From: Glutinoglossum americanum
Taxonomy: Eukaryota > Ascomycota > Geoglossomycetes > Geoglossales > Geoglossaceae
Direction of reading: 5' to 3'
NCBI GenBank assembly: GCA_020080175.1
Contig: JAGHQL010000016.1
Span: 124,001 to 188,000 of the forward strand
Length of the DNA stretch: 64,000 nucleotides
In this document: piece by piece, positions 13,262 to 25,310 of the stretch
Layout of the letters: each line of letters opens with the position of its first letter
How positions within the stretch are numbered: position 1 is the first letter of the stretch
The notes under the pieces: generated by a model
Database searches by the model: none
What the model saw: the letters and a program-made list of their open reading frames with translations, nothing else
Told to the model about the DNA's origin: nothing
Made by a program: the position numbers and the translations under genes

Positions 13262-14155
13262 GATCGGTGGGTGGGGGTTGCAACTAGTAATACGTCCAAC
13301 ACGTTGATCCAGATTTCTATTTCATTCACATACTCTATGAAAAATATCAACTATGTTCTTTGGATGGTACGGCTCAAGTTTGTTGGATAGATTCTCCCTG
13401 TCAGCTGATTAAGCGGGATCCACTCAAACTCCTGAGCATTCTCATAAACCCGCAATAAGGAACGTTACCGTATAGGTGACCTGATGTATACGCATGTATC
13501 ATAGCTGCATGTGTGCCCTTCGCTATTTGGTCTTAAATTGCCCGAGCTTCTTCAACGGTTCCTTGCCCTTCCCACAGCCATGCAACGTTAACCCACAAGG
13601 GGTTATATGGATTTGGATGATACGTAATATTTCCTCTTCTAGCTAGGACAAGGTTTAGTTACACCTCATAATGCTTTTCTTAGCGATATCAATCACAGAT
13701 ACTAGCTTCAGATGTCGGGTTGGATTCCCCAGTTTTTCCCCTTTGATTAGTTACTCTTGAAGCTCCAGTTTTTGTGATCGCAATGCTATTTTGGGATGCC
13801 CATGTGGGCACTGGCCTCCGCATGCCTCTGTCCGCAGGATGTTACCGGCCTGGCATGGATGAATGGAAGGTTATTTACAGGGAGCGGGGATTCGGTCCAG
13901 CCTGGGCATGCTGCCCCGCCCGATCTCATATATGTCATTCCTAGATCCCTTCCTGCCTTGTCAGCGAAGATCGTTGTAGTTTTAGGTTGCGGTTACTTGT
14001 TTACCCAAGTCCTATGTTCATTTGAGTCTCGCGAGTGTTCTGCTGCTTGCTTCTCTCTTCTGCTCGTCGAAGGGTTGACCACTAGAAAGAAATCTTCAGC
14101 GACATTGTCTACTCTTCTCCTTGCTGCAATTGCCTCGTCTACTCACCATCACACA
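13262..14155. other. Intergenic, 0.9 kb
   Basis: 3' flank of the isomerase gene and promoter of the carboxypeptidase gene. An open frame runs into the carboxypeptidase start from 13796, but its upstream part has no signal-peptide or family character. Confidence 0.55.
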
Positions 14156-16467
14156 ATGGCTCGTTTCCCTCGATTGGCAACTGGAGCAATGCTGCTTGGA
14201 TGGGGCTACAAAGCTTGCGGTCAATATTTTCCTCCTACGCCTGAAGGTATCACTATCCTTCAGTCCGAGTTTCATCCGGATGTCAAAATATCCTATAAAG
14301 AAGTACGCGGAGGCTGCAACAAATCCATAGGGAGTTCCTCTGGTAGCCGAAATCACTGACTTCACAATAGCCAGGTATCTGCGAAACCACGCCGGGTGTG
14401 AAGTCCTACAGTGGTTATGTACACTTGCCGGAGAAGTCAGTCGATGAATACCAAACTTACCCTATCAACACATTTTTCTGGTTTTTTGAGTCTAGGAAGG
14501 ATCCTGCCAATGCGCCTCTTTCAATCTGGCTGAACGGCGGACCTGGGGCAAGCTCGATAGTTGGCTTACTCCAGGAAAATGGGCCTTGCCTAGTTAATGA
14601 CGATTCAAATAGCACAACTCTGAATCCATGGTCATGGAATAATGAGGTCAACATGCTTTATATTGATCAAGTATGTAGTTCTTTATACTGGCCAGTTCGC
14701 GGTTAGTCATACTGAGCTTTTAGGAAGCCTGTGCAAGTGGGATTTAGTTACGACACCCTAACGAACGGCACTTTAGACACGAGCACAGGCATTACTAAGC
14801 CTGAAAATTTCTCTGGTGGAGTCCCTATACAAAACAACACATTCTTTGTGGGCACATTTGCTAGCCAAAACCGGAACACGACAGCCAATAGCACCGCGAA
14901 TGCTGCGCATGCGCTTTGGCATTTTGCCCAAACATGGTTCGCCGAGTTCCCCCCCTACAAGCCCAACAACAATAAAATAAGTATCTGGGCTGAGTCGGTA
15001 AGTATATATGCCAACTATCAACCAAACTCCTAGTAAGCTAATTAGTGGGTTTGGTTCTCGTAGTACGGGGGAAAATATGGACCTAGTTTCGCCGCGTTTT
15101 TCGAGGAGCAAAATAGGAAAATAGCTGATGGGAGAATCAAACAGGCTGGCGCTATTTCCCTCCATTTAGATACTTTGGGTATTGTGAGCGGTTGGTATGC
15201 AGGGAGTTTATCTTGGCTGACAAAGCTGTATGTTGACTATGACTATAGTATTGATACTCTTACTCAGGAGTTGTCATATCCGCATATTGCTTTCAACAAC
15301 ACGTACGGCATAGAAGCAATCAACGCTTCTGTCTACCAACAGGCAGTCGATGATTTCAACAAGCCGGGTGGGTGCAAAGAACAAATCATCAAGTGCCGGA
15401 CTCTAGCTGCGAAGTATGATAAGGACGATATTGGGAATGTACCGGAGGTCAATACAGTCTGCCAGGATGCAGATAATTTCTGCTTTAGCCACTTAGAAGA
15501 GCCATATCTCGATATTTCAAATGTGTGCAGATTTTAGCTTTTACACCTGCAGCCTCATACGAATACTAACTGTTCCCACCTAGCGCGGGTATTACGATAT
15601 GGCACATTTAAGCCCGGATCCATTTCCACCGCAATACCTTCTGGGATACCTTAGCCAGCATTGGGTTCAAGGCGCCCTCGGTGTTCCCGTCAACTACACA
15701 GAAATCTCCGGGCCCGTGTTTTCCAATTTCGGCTCCACTGGCGACTACACTCGCGGCGGCTACCTTGAGGACATTGGCTATATATTAAACAGGGGGATCA
15801 AAGTAGCGTTGGTTTATGGCGACCGGGACTACTCTTGTAACTGTAGGATCGCAGACCTGCTCCCGTCCATCCAATAGGATTGCAGTACTGAAAAGGCTCT
15901 AGGGATCGGCGGCGAAGCAGTTAGTTTAGCTGTTGACTACCATGGCCAACGCAATTTCAAAAGAGCCGGGTATGCGCCTGTTCAAGTGAGCAACGGGTAC
16001 GTCGGTGGTCTGGTACGGCAATTTGGCAACTTCTCCTTTACTAGAGTCTTTGAAGCTGGCCATGAGAGTATGTAGCCGGTATGTTGGATATGATTTGAAT
16101 AAACTGACTGGCAGCTGCAGTCCCCGCATATCAGCCCGAAACCGCATACGAAATTTTCCAGAGAGCGACATTCAACAAGGACATCGCCACGGGTAAGGTC
16201 TCAACCCTCGGGGGTTACGAGTACTCGTCCCAGGGACCTTCCAGCACATGGAAAGTCAAGAACGCAGTACCCCCAAGCCCTGCGCCCACATGCTACATCT
16301 TAGATCCGTTCACCTGTACCGTTGGTCAGTTCAATGCGGTCTACAACGGCACGGCACTCATTCGCAACTACATCGTCCAAAATGCCAGCGGTCCTCCATC
16401 TCTAGGGGTCCCTCAGCAGCCAGCAGTGAAGCGACTCAGAGCGCGACAGGCGCCACCTGCCTTGTGA
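14156..16467 (+). CDS. Secreted serine carboxypeptidase (S10, carboxypeptidase S1 type)
   Basis: Seven exons: 14156-14302, 14371-14670, 14728-14997, 15064-15522, 15584-15842, 15903-16067 and 16121-16467 (648 aa), all introns 53-68 nt. The protein begins with a signal peptide ([20 protein letters not shown]). S10 hallmarks are intact. The oxyanion loop is [12 protein letters not shown]. The nucleophile serine sits in AES|YGGKYGP, split by an intron. The acid Asp is in [11 protein letters not shown], and the His is in [18 protein letters not shown]. Many N-glycosylation sequons support secretion. It removes C-terminal residues from peptides at acid pH, outside the cell or in the wall. The tail after the catalytic domain is Pro/Ala-rich and lacks an obvious GPI signal. 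Confidence 0.93.
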
Positions 16468-17169
16468 TATAGGTGGTTGAAATGGCAAAGCGCACACCTA
16501 CCGTATCCGAAGTCTACAGTAGCACTGCATTTTAATTTAGCGCCGCAGCAAAACACGGCCAGATATTTTATAATCTGAAGTATGTATGTACGTATGTATG
16601 TGCATGTACATGCGAAGTACATGCTCCGTAGAAGACAAAATCACTGTCTATCATAAGCGAGGGAGCAATTCCATGCTTCCCACTCTCGCTCCCCATGTTT
16701 GAAGTTTTGAAGTTCGCGTAGTGAGGGAAGTGCCCTTGGTAAGGCTGAATGACGTAAGCAGCCGACTCCCACGCACTGAATACAAAGTTCCGATCTGGCC
16801 AACGCCCCACCCCAGTCCCACCGAGTAGCCCCAAGCACAAACCCAGTGCAGACCCACCTCTACAGGTGAGTCCGAGCTCACTAACTCTACTCGGTGACTC
16901 TGAATGAGCAGCTCGCGGTCAGATATCGACTCCAGTAGGCGGCAATATCGGCAACTTCTTGCCATGGCGCACCCATTCCGGAGGTGGTATAGTAGGCTAT
17001 CGCTGGATGGCCCAAACCCCTCCTCTAAGCGACCACAGCCTTCAACCAGTCATTCAGCAAGCCTTCAGCCAGCCTTCTGGTCGGTTTTCCCCCCCTCTCG
17101 CAATCTACGTCCTAACCGCCGTGTAGAGTCCCTCCCTTTGCCAACAAAAACGAACAGAGTATCCTGAAT
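16468..17169. other. Intergenic, 0.7 kb
   Basis: Between the carboxypeptidase 3' end and the Ysc84-like gene. Apart from a short TATG-type microsatellite near 16581-16612, nothing was recognised. Open frames on the minus strand look spurious. Confidence 0.55.
16581..16612. repeat. TATG/GTAC-rich microsatellite
   Basis: About 32 bp of imperfect TATG repeats running into a GCATGTACATGC palindrome-like stretch. Confidence 0.6.
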
Positions 17170-19165
17170 ATGGTTGCGATTGCGTGGGGGAAGAAAAAGC
17201 CTAGCAGCAGGAAGGCCTTTGATAGAGTTTGGGCGCTGGCAGATAAGCTACGAGCGCCGACCAGCACGCAATCGTTGAGTAAATTTGGCGCTGAAGCATT
17301 CTGGCCGGCAACATTGGACAAGGTGCGAGTTTAAATACAATCCACGTCCAACTGTCGGACGATTGGGCAGTAACTGATAGCTCGCCTGGAGTCTAGGAGA
17401 GCGACAAGGCTGCGAGGATATTGCGGTCGTTTTGCAGTGAGCTGGGACAATGGTAACTTAATGGCTTTCCTACTGACAACTTAATTTGTAGGCGATGGCT
17501 TTTTTGAAGAGGAGATGACGCCCACTGCAGATGGTTCGAAACAGAAGCTCGACATACTAAGGAAGCTACCGCAATCGGTTCGCTACTTCTTTTATCCCCC
17601 CCCCCAACATCTATTTCCTTACTAACGTGGCGTTTCGCTCTCTCCTTGAGTAGGTAATTGCCAATGCAAAGGGCTTAGCTATATTTACGGTCATGCGTAG
17701 CGGCCTGTGGTTCTCCGGCGCTGGGGGAAGTGGCGTCCTGCTTGCGCGCAAAGCTGACGGTAGCTGGTCGCCGCCGTCAGGGATAATGCTGCATACAGCT
17801 AGTCCCGGTTTTCTCATAGGCGTCGATATCTACGACTGCGTCGTTGTGATAAACTCCGAAGAGGCTCTAGGCGCCTTCACTAGCATCCGCTTCACGCTCG
17901 GTGGCGGGATCAGCGCTGTATCGGGGCCGGTAGGCGTGGGTGACACTACAGGTGCTGAAGCCGAACGAGTTCAGGCTCCATTGTTTACTTACCTGAAGAG
18001 CCGTGGCTTCTATGCTAATGTGCAGATTGATGGCACGGCAGTCATTGAGCGCAGTGACGAGAACGAGAGATTCTATGGCGAGAGGATCTGCGCGGCTGAT
18101 ATTCTGGCCGGTAAAGTGCAGAATCTGCCGCACCGAGTTAATAATCTATTACAAACGGTCAAATTTGCCCAAGGGGATGGGGATGCGGATATGAGCATGG
18201 TGCTCAGTGGGGCGACGCCTGGCGACGTCCTGGTAGAGCGCTCAGACCATATCTTTAGTATTCCAGATGCAGACGACCCTGACCCCTATGGTGTACGCGC
18301 GTTGGAGATGGAGGGACTAGACATTGTGGAGGCAGGTACACGGTCGAGACCTAGTTCCGACCAATTCGAGTTCCGTCCATCACCTACTTCTCCCGTACGA
18401 CGCCGCTTCTCAGGCCGCAATAGCCAAGACTGGTACCCAATCTCCACTCGGCCACGGTCCGAACAGTTGCCACCTCCGACACGGCAATCACGCGCCCACT
18501 CCCGCAGCATGAGCGTTGACCAAGCAACGCAGACGGAGCCAGCCGTTGATGAAGAGCCTGAAGCCGAGGCTCCTACTATCAGCAATGTCACACAGGTCAC
18601 TGCCATCTCCAAGGCGAAACTCATCACAATCCCCAGACGCCTCCCACCTCCGCTACCTCCACGGAGTCTCAACCGTAGGGGCCCGTTGGTCATCGACGCC
18701 AAGCCGGCCGCTGATGGCCAATGGGGCTCCCTTGAAAGGTTAAGGGAACGCTCGTCATCTGAGCCTGAGGGCTTCGTGAAGGAGGAGAGCGGATGGGACG
18801 GGCCATCGCATGGCCGGTATCACCGTCAGCAGCGGAGCGCTATTGCGGCACCACGATATGGATATAGAGACGCTGCTGTCGTTGCTATGCCTACGGAGAG
18901 CGAACGCAACGTGGTGTCACTAGTAGATAAAAGGGTCGATGCCGGCTTTGATACCGATAACGACTACGACCACCACGACTACCCAACCGCTGAATGCTTC
19001 ACCACGAAGAAAATCGTCCTAGACACGTCCGGCGCAATACAACAACATGGTGCGGGCGAGGACTCTTTCTACTCAATACCCTCATCACCCATGGATCAGC
19101 CTCTCTCGCCGTCATCACCAGTGGAGGGTAAGAAACATTCCGTACATACAGAAGATTTTTCTTGA
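17170..19165 (+). CDS. SYLF-domain (Ysc84/SH3YL1-like) lipid-binding protein
   Basis: Four exons, 17170-17322, 17397-17436, 17492-17577 and 17654-19165 (596 aa), with introns of 74, 55 and 76 nt. The SYLF domain occupies roughly residues 45-265. It runs from LDKESDKAARILRSFC and GFFEEE through IANAKGLAIFTVMRSG to FSGAGGSGVLLARK, then GVDIYDCVVVINSEEAL and FTLGGGISAVSGPVG, ending with ERFYGERICAADILAG. In yeast Ysc84 this domain binds phosphoinositides and actin at endocytic patches. No SH3 domain follows. The C-terminal half is Ser/Pro-rich and disordered, with poly-proline stretches (LPPPLPPR) that could bind SH3 partners. The start is the ATG that opens the conserved amphipathic helix. Confidence 0.92.
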
Positions 19166-19701
19166 AGTGATTTGAGTGTCTGTCGACAACCACCAGCTGG
19201 TCCATGTTTCCTCCGCTTTTTCACTCTTTTGGGGATTAATTTTTTAATATTCTTATCACCTAGTTAGCACAAATGGTTGGATTATAGATAGGAATCTCGT
19301 TGCTGAACGCATACTGATTCAGCTTTTTATATTCGGGTGTACCTAGCTCTTCATATTGGCATCTAGAGTGAGTGATGCTTATTCGCGGCCAACCTTAGGA
19401 GCGGCTACGCATGGGGGGAATGACCCTGGTGCAACAAAATCGATGCTCATCCCACTATGGATATACTACACCCCTGACCTAGGCATAAGGGATACTGATA
19501 TAATAAAAATGAATACAAGTTTAGACGGCATGTGAACGTATGCACCGGGGTACGGCCCTACTGAAACCAGTGCGCCAGACACAAACATGACTTAAGACAT
19601 AAGGGGCATACCCCATATGAATGCTAGAGCGAGTGAAAGGTGGTATCGCTTAAATATATTGCATAGGTGGAACAAACTACAGCTGTGGTAATGGTCTCGG
19701 A
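19166..19701. other. Convergent intergenic, 0.5 kb
   Basis: 3' flanks of the SYLF gene and the dynein gene; nothing else recognised. Confidence 0.6.
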
Positions 19702-21676
19702 CTATGATGGCCTCGAACTATTGGGCCCTGTCTGACTTCCCTTTTTTGTGATAAGGCCAGCGAAAAAAGATGCAAGCGCTTCGTTAGTAGGCTTGCTCTC
19801 AGTTGCACCTATAGTAGGCATCTCTCGTTCTGGTGATCTGTTCGCTTCTCGAACCTGCGGTGATCGAGCTACATGAGAAATGTCTGGCTGCTTAGGATGT
19901 TGCCACATCCACACGTACCTTAAGCCTCTTTAACATATCGTCCGCGTCGACCTGAATGCCTCCCATATTGAATTGCACTGGCCCAATGTGCTCGCTGACC
20001 CGGCCTCCCTCCTCAATCTGGACTCCGCTGTCTCGCATTCTTCCATCTCCCTCTCCACGATATCCCATACTTCGGCGCTGGGGATCTCGGCGCTTGTCTT
20101 TGCTTGCTTGCTCGCGTTCGTCATCAACACCCAGGCGCTCGAGGAGCTCCATTTGTGCAGCTAAAAATTCTTGCATGTCAAAGCTCTCTACTTCAACAGA
20201 TTGGCTAGTCTGCCGATTCAGGAGACTTCCAGTAGAGAGTATGTCTTCGCTTCGCACGTCTCGGATAGTGTCTTCGAATACTGCAAGTGCCCCATTTCCG
20301 TCCCTAGAATTTAAGCTGTCATTAGAGCCACCCATTCCGTTAGGTTCAGGTGGCCTATTCGGATTCGTAGGTAAGGGGGACCGGATATCGATAGACCATC
20401 CTTCGTTGACACCTTCCACATCAAATCCTTCACGCAGGACACGGATTTTACCCCAAGAATCCCAATTCGGCGGGACAAGAACTTTGTCTCGGTCAATAAC
20501 GTTATGCTTTAAAGGCTGTTTTTTCAAGAGTGACTGTATCCCCAGTGACGAGTGTATTAGAGTCTGGAGCTGGCTGGGAACTGAAGGCGTGGTGTATACG
20601 AGTGACGCTCCGTCTGTGAGGCCAACTCCTTAGACACCACAGAATTGAGTCTACGGAAATGATACGCACGTTTTAGTAGTACGGTTCGTAAAAATTGCAA
20701 AACGAAATCAAACTCTTCCTCCTTCCAGGCTCGTTCTTTCTCTAAGGTTTGGATTTTGTCGGCCTGGTAAGCGTTAGTGTGCATCAGCATTGGAAATCCT
20801 GGGGGCCACTGTCTTCAGGGAGGGCATCATCCTGTCACTCACGTTCTGACAAACCACGCAGAGGGGTATACCCAGTGCCTCATCCCATTCCCCTGGCCCC
20901 AATGGTATCGAGACTTCTCCTTCGGTTACTCCACCACTTCCGCCTCCTCCGTCAAAAGCTCCTGTTCGCCCACCACCCCTTACAGTGACTCGGTGTTCCT
21001 CTAACGCCTCCTTTGTCGCATCATCTAGCGATGTGAGTAGAGACCGCAACAACCGTATCCAGTCTCTAAGCTGCCGTAACCATGACCAAGGATGTGCCCA
21101 ATCAAGGAGTATAACAGTCAGCATGTTTGATAGGGTCTGTGGGGTAATTAGTGGCCGTAGAAGGGGCGTGAAAGATGGCATGGGATCAGTCAGGAGGTAT
21201 ATTGATAGACGGGCAAGGATATCTGCAAATGTCGATCAGCTCCGATCCCAGATCGAGGTGAGGCATTCACTCATGCCTTCATGGTCAGCATCTAGAACAT
21301 CATGGTATGTGTATCCTAGAGCAAACTGGTTCGCTATCGGAGGAGGTTTTCCCGAATGTCTGTCTAATGTTTTCCTGGCTGTGGGGCTGTCGTTGGAAAG
21401 GGAATCTAGGAATTCCTTCTGGGAATCCGTCGTGCCACCTGGATATGGGAAACATTAACCTATGCTCGAGATCGTGCCATATGTCCTTAGGTCTGGCAAA
21501 CCTAGAACAAGGATACTCTTCTCTGGTAACCTCTTCCCGCTAGCCACACCACCTAGCATCGATGACCACATGTCATTCTTCGGCCCGTCTTTACTCTTCG
21601 GTCTCCCATCTCGTTCATGATCGCTCGATGCGGACTCCTGGAACAAGGCCGACGTTCGACGGTCAGGGCCCACCAT
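19702..21676 (-). CDS. Cytoplasmic dynein light intermediate chain
   Basis: Six exons on the minus strand: 21676-21502, 21438-21271, 21222-20843, 20763-20670, 20613-19919 and 19854-19702 (554 aa). Family features run in order: SGKRLPEKSILVLGGTTDSQ (degenerate P-loop region), LLDWAHPWSWLRQLRDWI, TLEKERAWKEEEFDFVLQF, SLVYTTPSVPSQLQTL, then KHNVIDRDKVLVPPNWDSWG and a C-terminal NEALASFFAGL helix. The subunit links the dynein heavy chain to cargo adaptors in nuclear migration and retrograde vesicle transport. The second junction is ambiguous: a GT donor at 21270 adds two residues relative to a possible GC donor at 21276. The final intron (19918-19855, 64 nt) is needed to reach the conserved C-terminal helix. 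The dynactin subunit RO-10 is also in this window. Confidence 0.92.
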
Positions 21677-21989
21677 ATTTAGCAGGCGCGGTGTTAACGA
21701 ATTGCGGGAACGAATGCCCGAAGCGCCCCTGCGGCCTAACTCGACTCTGAGTTGAAGTGTTTAATTGACTAGGTGAGGTAGACGAAGTAGGCGAAGTAGT
21801 TGGTCGAGCAGGAGTATTGTCGATATAGAATAGCATTAATACACCTTCCTCCTGAAATTATGTTAAGCCACGTTGGATTGGCTGGTCAAGCAAACCTCGC
21901 TTAGATCACGGGGATTCATGCTGGCTCTCCAGCTTTCCCCATGAAATTTCAGAACATATGCAAGACATGCACGACGAATACATGTATAC
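21677..21989. other. Divergent promoter, dynein chain / IST3
   Basis: 313 bp between two opposite start codons. A minus-strand frame here that begins with MLFYIDN and is Ser/Thr/Pro-rich does not join the dynein frame and is probably not coding. Confidence 0.55.
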
Positions 21990-22709
21990 ATGAATAACAT
22001 TCGCGAAATCCAGGCCATCAATAAACGCGAGCTGGAGGAGGGGATGTAAGCCTTCTTTGTCGCCTGTACCTAGCCACAGATGCTAATTCTCTCTAGAGCT
22101 CCAGAGGCTTCATGGCATGCCGATTACCATGATACGGCTTACATCTATATAGGCGGCCTACCCTTTGAGTTATCGGAAGGTGACATTATCACTATATTTT
22201 CTCAGTTCGGCGAACCGGTGCATGTGAACCTTGTTCGGGATAAGGAGACTGGGAAATCACGGGGGTTTGCCTTTCTGAAGTATGAGGACCAACGGAGCAC
22301 AGACTTGGCCGTAGACAACTTGGGAGGCACGGCCGTCATGGGCAGGGTGTTGAAAGTCGATCACACGAGGTACAAGCGAAAAGATGGTGAAGAGCCTGAA
22401 GATATTGAGGCTCTTGATGATGAATTGGAAGAAAGAGATGGGGACAACGATCGGAGGAATAGGAGAAGGTCGCGGGAAAAAGACCGTCATGAGGACGAAA
22501 TGCCAATAACGAAAGAGGAGAGAGAGCTTGCAAATCTTATTCGGAACCACGATGATGACGACCCTATGAAACACTATTTAATCAGAGAGAAAAAGGAAGA
22601 GATAGAAGCCGCGAAGTTGGCAGTAAAGGAGAAGCAGAAGCAGTCAGGAGATGACAAAAAAGAGCGACATCGACATCGCCATCACCACCACTATCGCTCC
22701 CGCCGGTAA
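21990..22709 (+). CDS. IST3: RRM protein Ist3/Snu17 (RES complex, U2 snRNP-associated)
   Basis: Exons 21990-22045 and 22097-22709 (222 aa; intron 51 nt). The protein starts MNNIREIQAINKRELEEG and continues PEASWHADYHDTAYIYIGG. This leads into one RRM with RNP2 (YIYIGG) and RNP1 (KSRGFAFLKY), then LKVDHTRYKRK. The tail is highly charged with Arg/His/Asp/Lys runs. This is the organisation of Ist3/Snu17 (human RBMX2), the core subunit of the RES complex (with Bud13 and Pml1), which promotes the first splicing step and nuclear retention of unspliced pre-mRNA. The abundance of short introns in neighbouring genes fits a fully working spliceosome but says nothing specific about this gene. Confidence 0.94.
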
Positions 22710-23177
22710 GGTGATAATGCAGAGCGCATGTCCTAGCGCAACGCAGAGCGCGGCCGTTAGCGGGGCCCATTGATTGACGAAGGGGAAATACGAGGGCTAT
22801 TCCACATAAGGGGTAGCTTTGTAGCATCTGCGGTGCACTACACTTTGATCCTGCTTACCCATAGCTCTCATTGCAACGAATCATCAGCTCTCTTCAAGCC
22901 ATAAAGTTTAAGTCACATACTTATGGCTTTTTCATAAGCTCTGTGGTTCCAATATTCACGCGTCTGCCCGTTACCCCTTGGTGATTACCCACCCCTTTGC
23001 TACGTTTGGCAAATGGTTTAGCCTTATTTCTTGGCTCACCGTCAGGCTGCATCATTCTCATTCAGTACCTTGATACCGCCCGGAATACTACTTATAGGAT
23101 CCAAGCGGAGACCCATAGAATTAATTGAGAATTAAATACATCAATCTGGACGGAAAGTTAGAGTAATGATAGGTAAC
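22710..23177. other. Convergent intergenic, 0.5 kb
   Basis: 3' flanks of IST3 and the PROPPIN gene; nothing else recognised. Confidence 0.6.
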
Positions 23178-24659
23178 TTAGCTATCACTTAAATACCTCC
23201 TCCAGCCCTGCCTAATGCATACCCTTCTCTGGTCTTCCCCTTCAATTAACATAAACTTCTCCCATCGCCCATCTCTCCCTGCCCCAATAACCAGTAGGGT
23301 GTCATCACTTAGCCAGCCAACAATCCCTTTAGGCGGTCTAGTGCCAAGTACGCCCATACCTGTCAAACTGGTTGCTCTACCAGCCTGACCGGACGGAGGA
23401 ACTTCATCCCCAATTTCGAAATGCGCCGATGCGAAAGAGTAAACATCTGAGAAAACTCGTGGAAGGAGGGGAATTTTCCCGAGGATGCCCCATTTTTGGT
23501 TGCTTGACTCATCCCCGCCTCCATTGGCAGGAGAATTTTTCGCTGGGATTTGTTGCCCTTTAGTGGCCGTGGCCTCCGGGCGTGATAGATGGTGGGGATG
23601 TGGTAGGTCAAATATATGGAGAGTAGATTTATCGGATGTTGTGGCGAGGAGAGTGTTGGAGGGCGAGATAGCGAGAGAAAATATTGCAGCAGGGTCAACT
23701 CCGCGGCGAAGTTCTGCTATGCGCGAACAATTCGCTGTGGACCATATGCGAATTAAAGTACCCTTTTGATGCCGGGCCTCTAAGCTTTTTTTCCAACATA
23801 GGGGAGAGCTAAACATACCGTTTCGCTTGCGGTTGCAAGTATTTCGCCATCCGGGCTTAGCTCTAGAGCTCTTAGGGCCGCACTGTGAGCCGGTATTATG
23901 CTAACATTCCCTCGTCCAATCTCGACCAGTTGCACCTGTCCAGGCGTCCGTCCAGGAAAGGCTAACACTCGAGAGCCTAAGCAACAAAGCCCAAAATGGT
24001 TGTCTGCGGTCTCAAAAACAGAGAGGCTCTCTGGCGGAGACGAAAACGTGTACATATGGATACTATTGCAAAGGGTAATGATAATGCGTGTTCGTGATAG
24101 ACGCACACGATAGATTGGAGAACGAAATTCAAGTGTGATCACCGGTTTTTGCTTTGCATCATCCCATATGATAACCTATCCACACAATGTCAATAGAGAC
24201 AGGCCTTCATGGAGAGTGAACACACTTGAGCACCTAAAGGATATGAGCGTGCCCACCTTGTTTTGTGGGAACTTCGGCTGCTTCCCGCCACCTACCAAAG
24301 CTATATAGTTTGCGCGACCAAGCATTTCTGCTAACCCTATGCCGGCATTGAATTCTTCAGGCTCGTTAGCCATGTCTCCAAGACGTCTTGGTATGTCAAC
24401 ATTGCGACCACGGGCCAGTTATGCTAAGCAAACAGAGCAAACATACCTCGGTCCACGCGAAGCTCACACGGATCAGAGTTGAACACTGTCGATGATATAA
24501 GCGGCAGGGACGACTCAAGACTGCGCTCAGTGCAATGTCGTGTGACATACCACAGAAGCCGCTGTCGAGACCGACAGAAAAATATGTGTTGTCCTGGTTA
24601 AAGGCCACCGACAATGAGACGGGGCTTGACGAATTATCGATTGCCTGTCGAGTGTTCAT
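23178..24659 (-). CDS. HSV2: PROPPIN (WD40, phosphoinositide-binding), HSV2/WIPI3-4 class
   Basis: Five exons on the minus strand: 24659-24551, 24485-24447, 24375-24257, 24175-23819 and 23762-23178 (402 aa). The family pattern is complete: [19 protein letters not shown], then [24 protein letters not shown] and [18 protein letters not shown], then the blade with [22 protein letters not shown]. The phosphoinositide motif is present as LRRG (in [16 protein letters not shown]). LRRG rather than FRRG points to the Hsv2/WIPI3-4 branch instead of Atg18. A low-complexity insert of about 45 residues after IFDLPHPH corresponds to the long loop of blade 6. These proteins bind PI3P and PI(3,5)P2 in autophagy and vacuole traffic. 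The PI3P-making kinase VPS34 is at 42.8-46.1 kb. Confidence 0.9.
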
Positions 24660-25310
24660 GGCTGATAAGAGAATCGGCGACTAGGCCATAAAACTCTCCG
24701 TGTACCTTGCATACAGTGATAGGATAAGCACTAAGTCATAGAGAGGCACCGAGGAAATCCACTATGTTGCCATGTTGCGTCGTGGGCCATTGTGGAACAT
24801 TTGGCTATCCTACGGAGTACCTTAGGCCAGAAGATTGCCTGCTAGATGTACTGGATGGTCCGTGCGCTAACCCCGTTCTGTGCGGTCACGAGATATTTGG
24901 TAGGATCTAAGTACGCAGTTACATGTGTACTGTAACTAAATTGTGTTTAGCATTCTATTGCTAGAAGGGCTGGCTTTGTGCTCATATACAGAGTACACAG
25001 GATTGGTCGCTATTTGATCGCCATTCTGACTGCGTCGTGCGTGATTGGCGTTGAAGCTGGACCTACGAAATTTCGGGAAAGGGGGAAAGAACAACCTTCA
25101 AACTTCGCTTCGTTCCCCCTTACCGTTTACATATCCGCACCTTCTTTCCGGCAACCAACACAACTCACCTCATCGGCAACTTTTTTCCAAACTGTGTCGC
25201 CCCCACAGAACTTCAAGGCAGTCTCTTGGATTTCTAATAAGACTCAGCTGTATCTTAGTCGATAGTTTTCTTCTCGAAAGCCAGCGACCTCGAGGTCTCT
25301 CATCTTAACA
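24660..25310. other. Divergent promoter, PROPPIN / septin, 0.65 kb
   Basis: Two overlapping open frames at 24978-25308 lack family character and precede the septin ATG directly; they are probably 5' leader sequence. Confidence 0.55.

Noticed and set aside
19891-19918. 28-nt intron near the end of the dynein light intermediate chain
   Set aside because: Too short for splicing; an AG further on gives a 64-nt intron in the same frame and keeps the conserved C-terminal helix.
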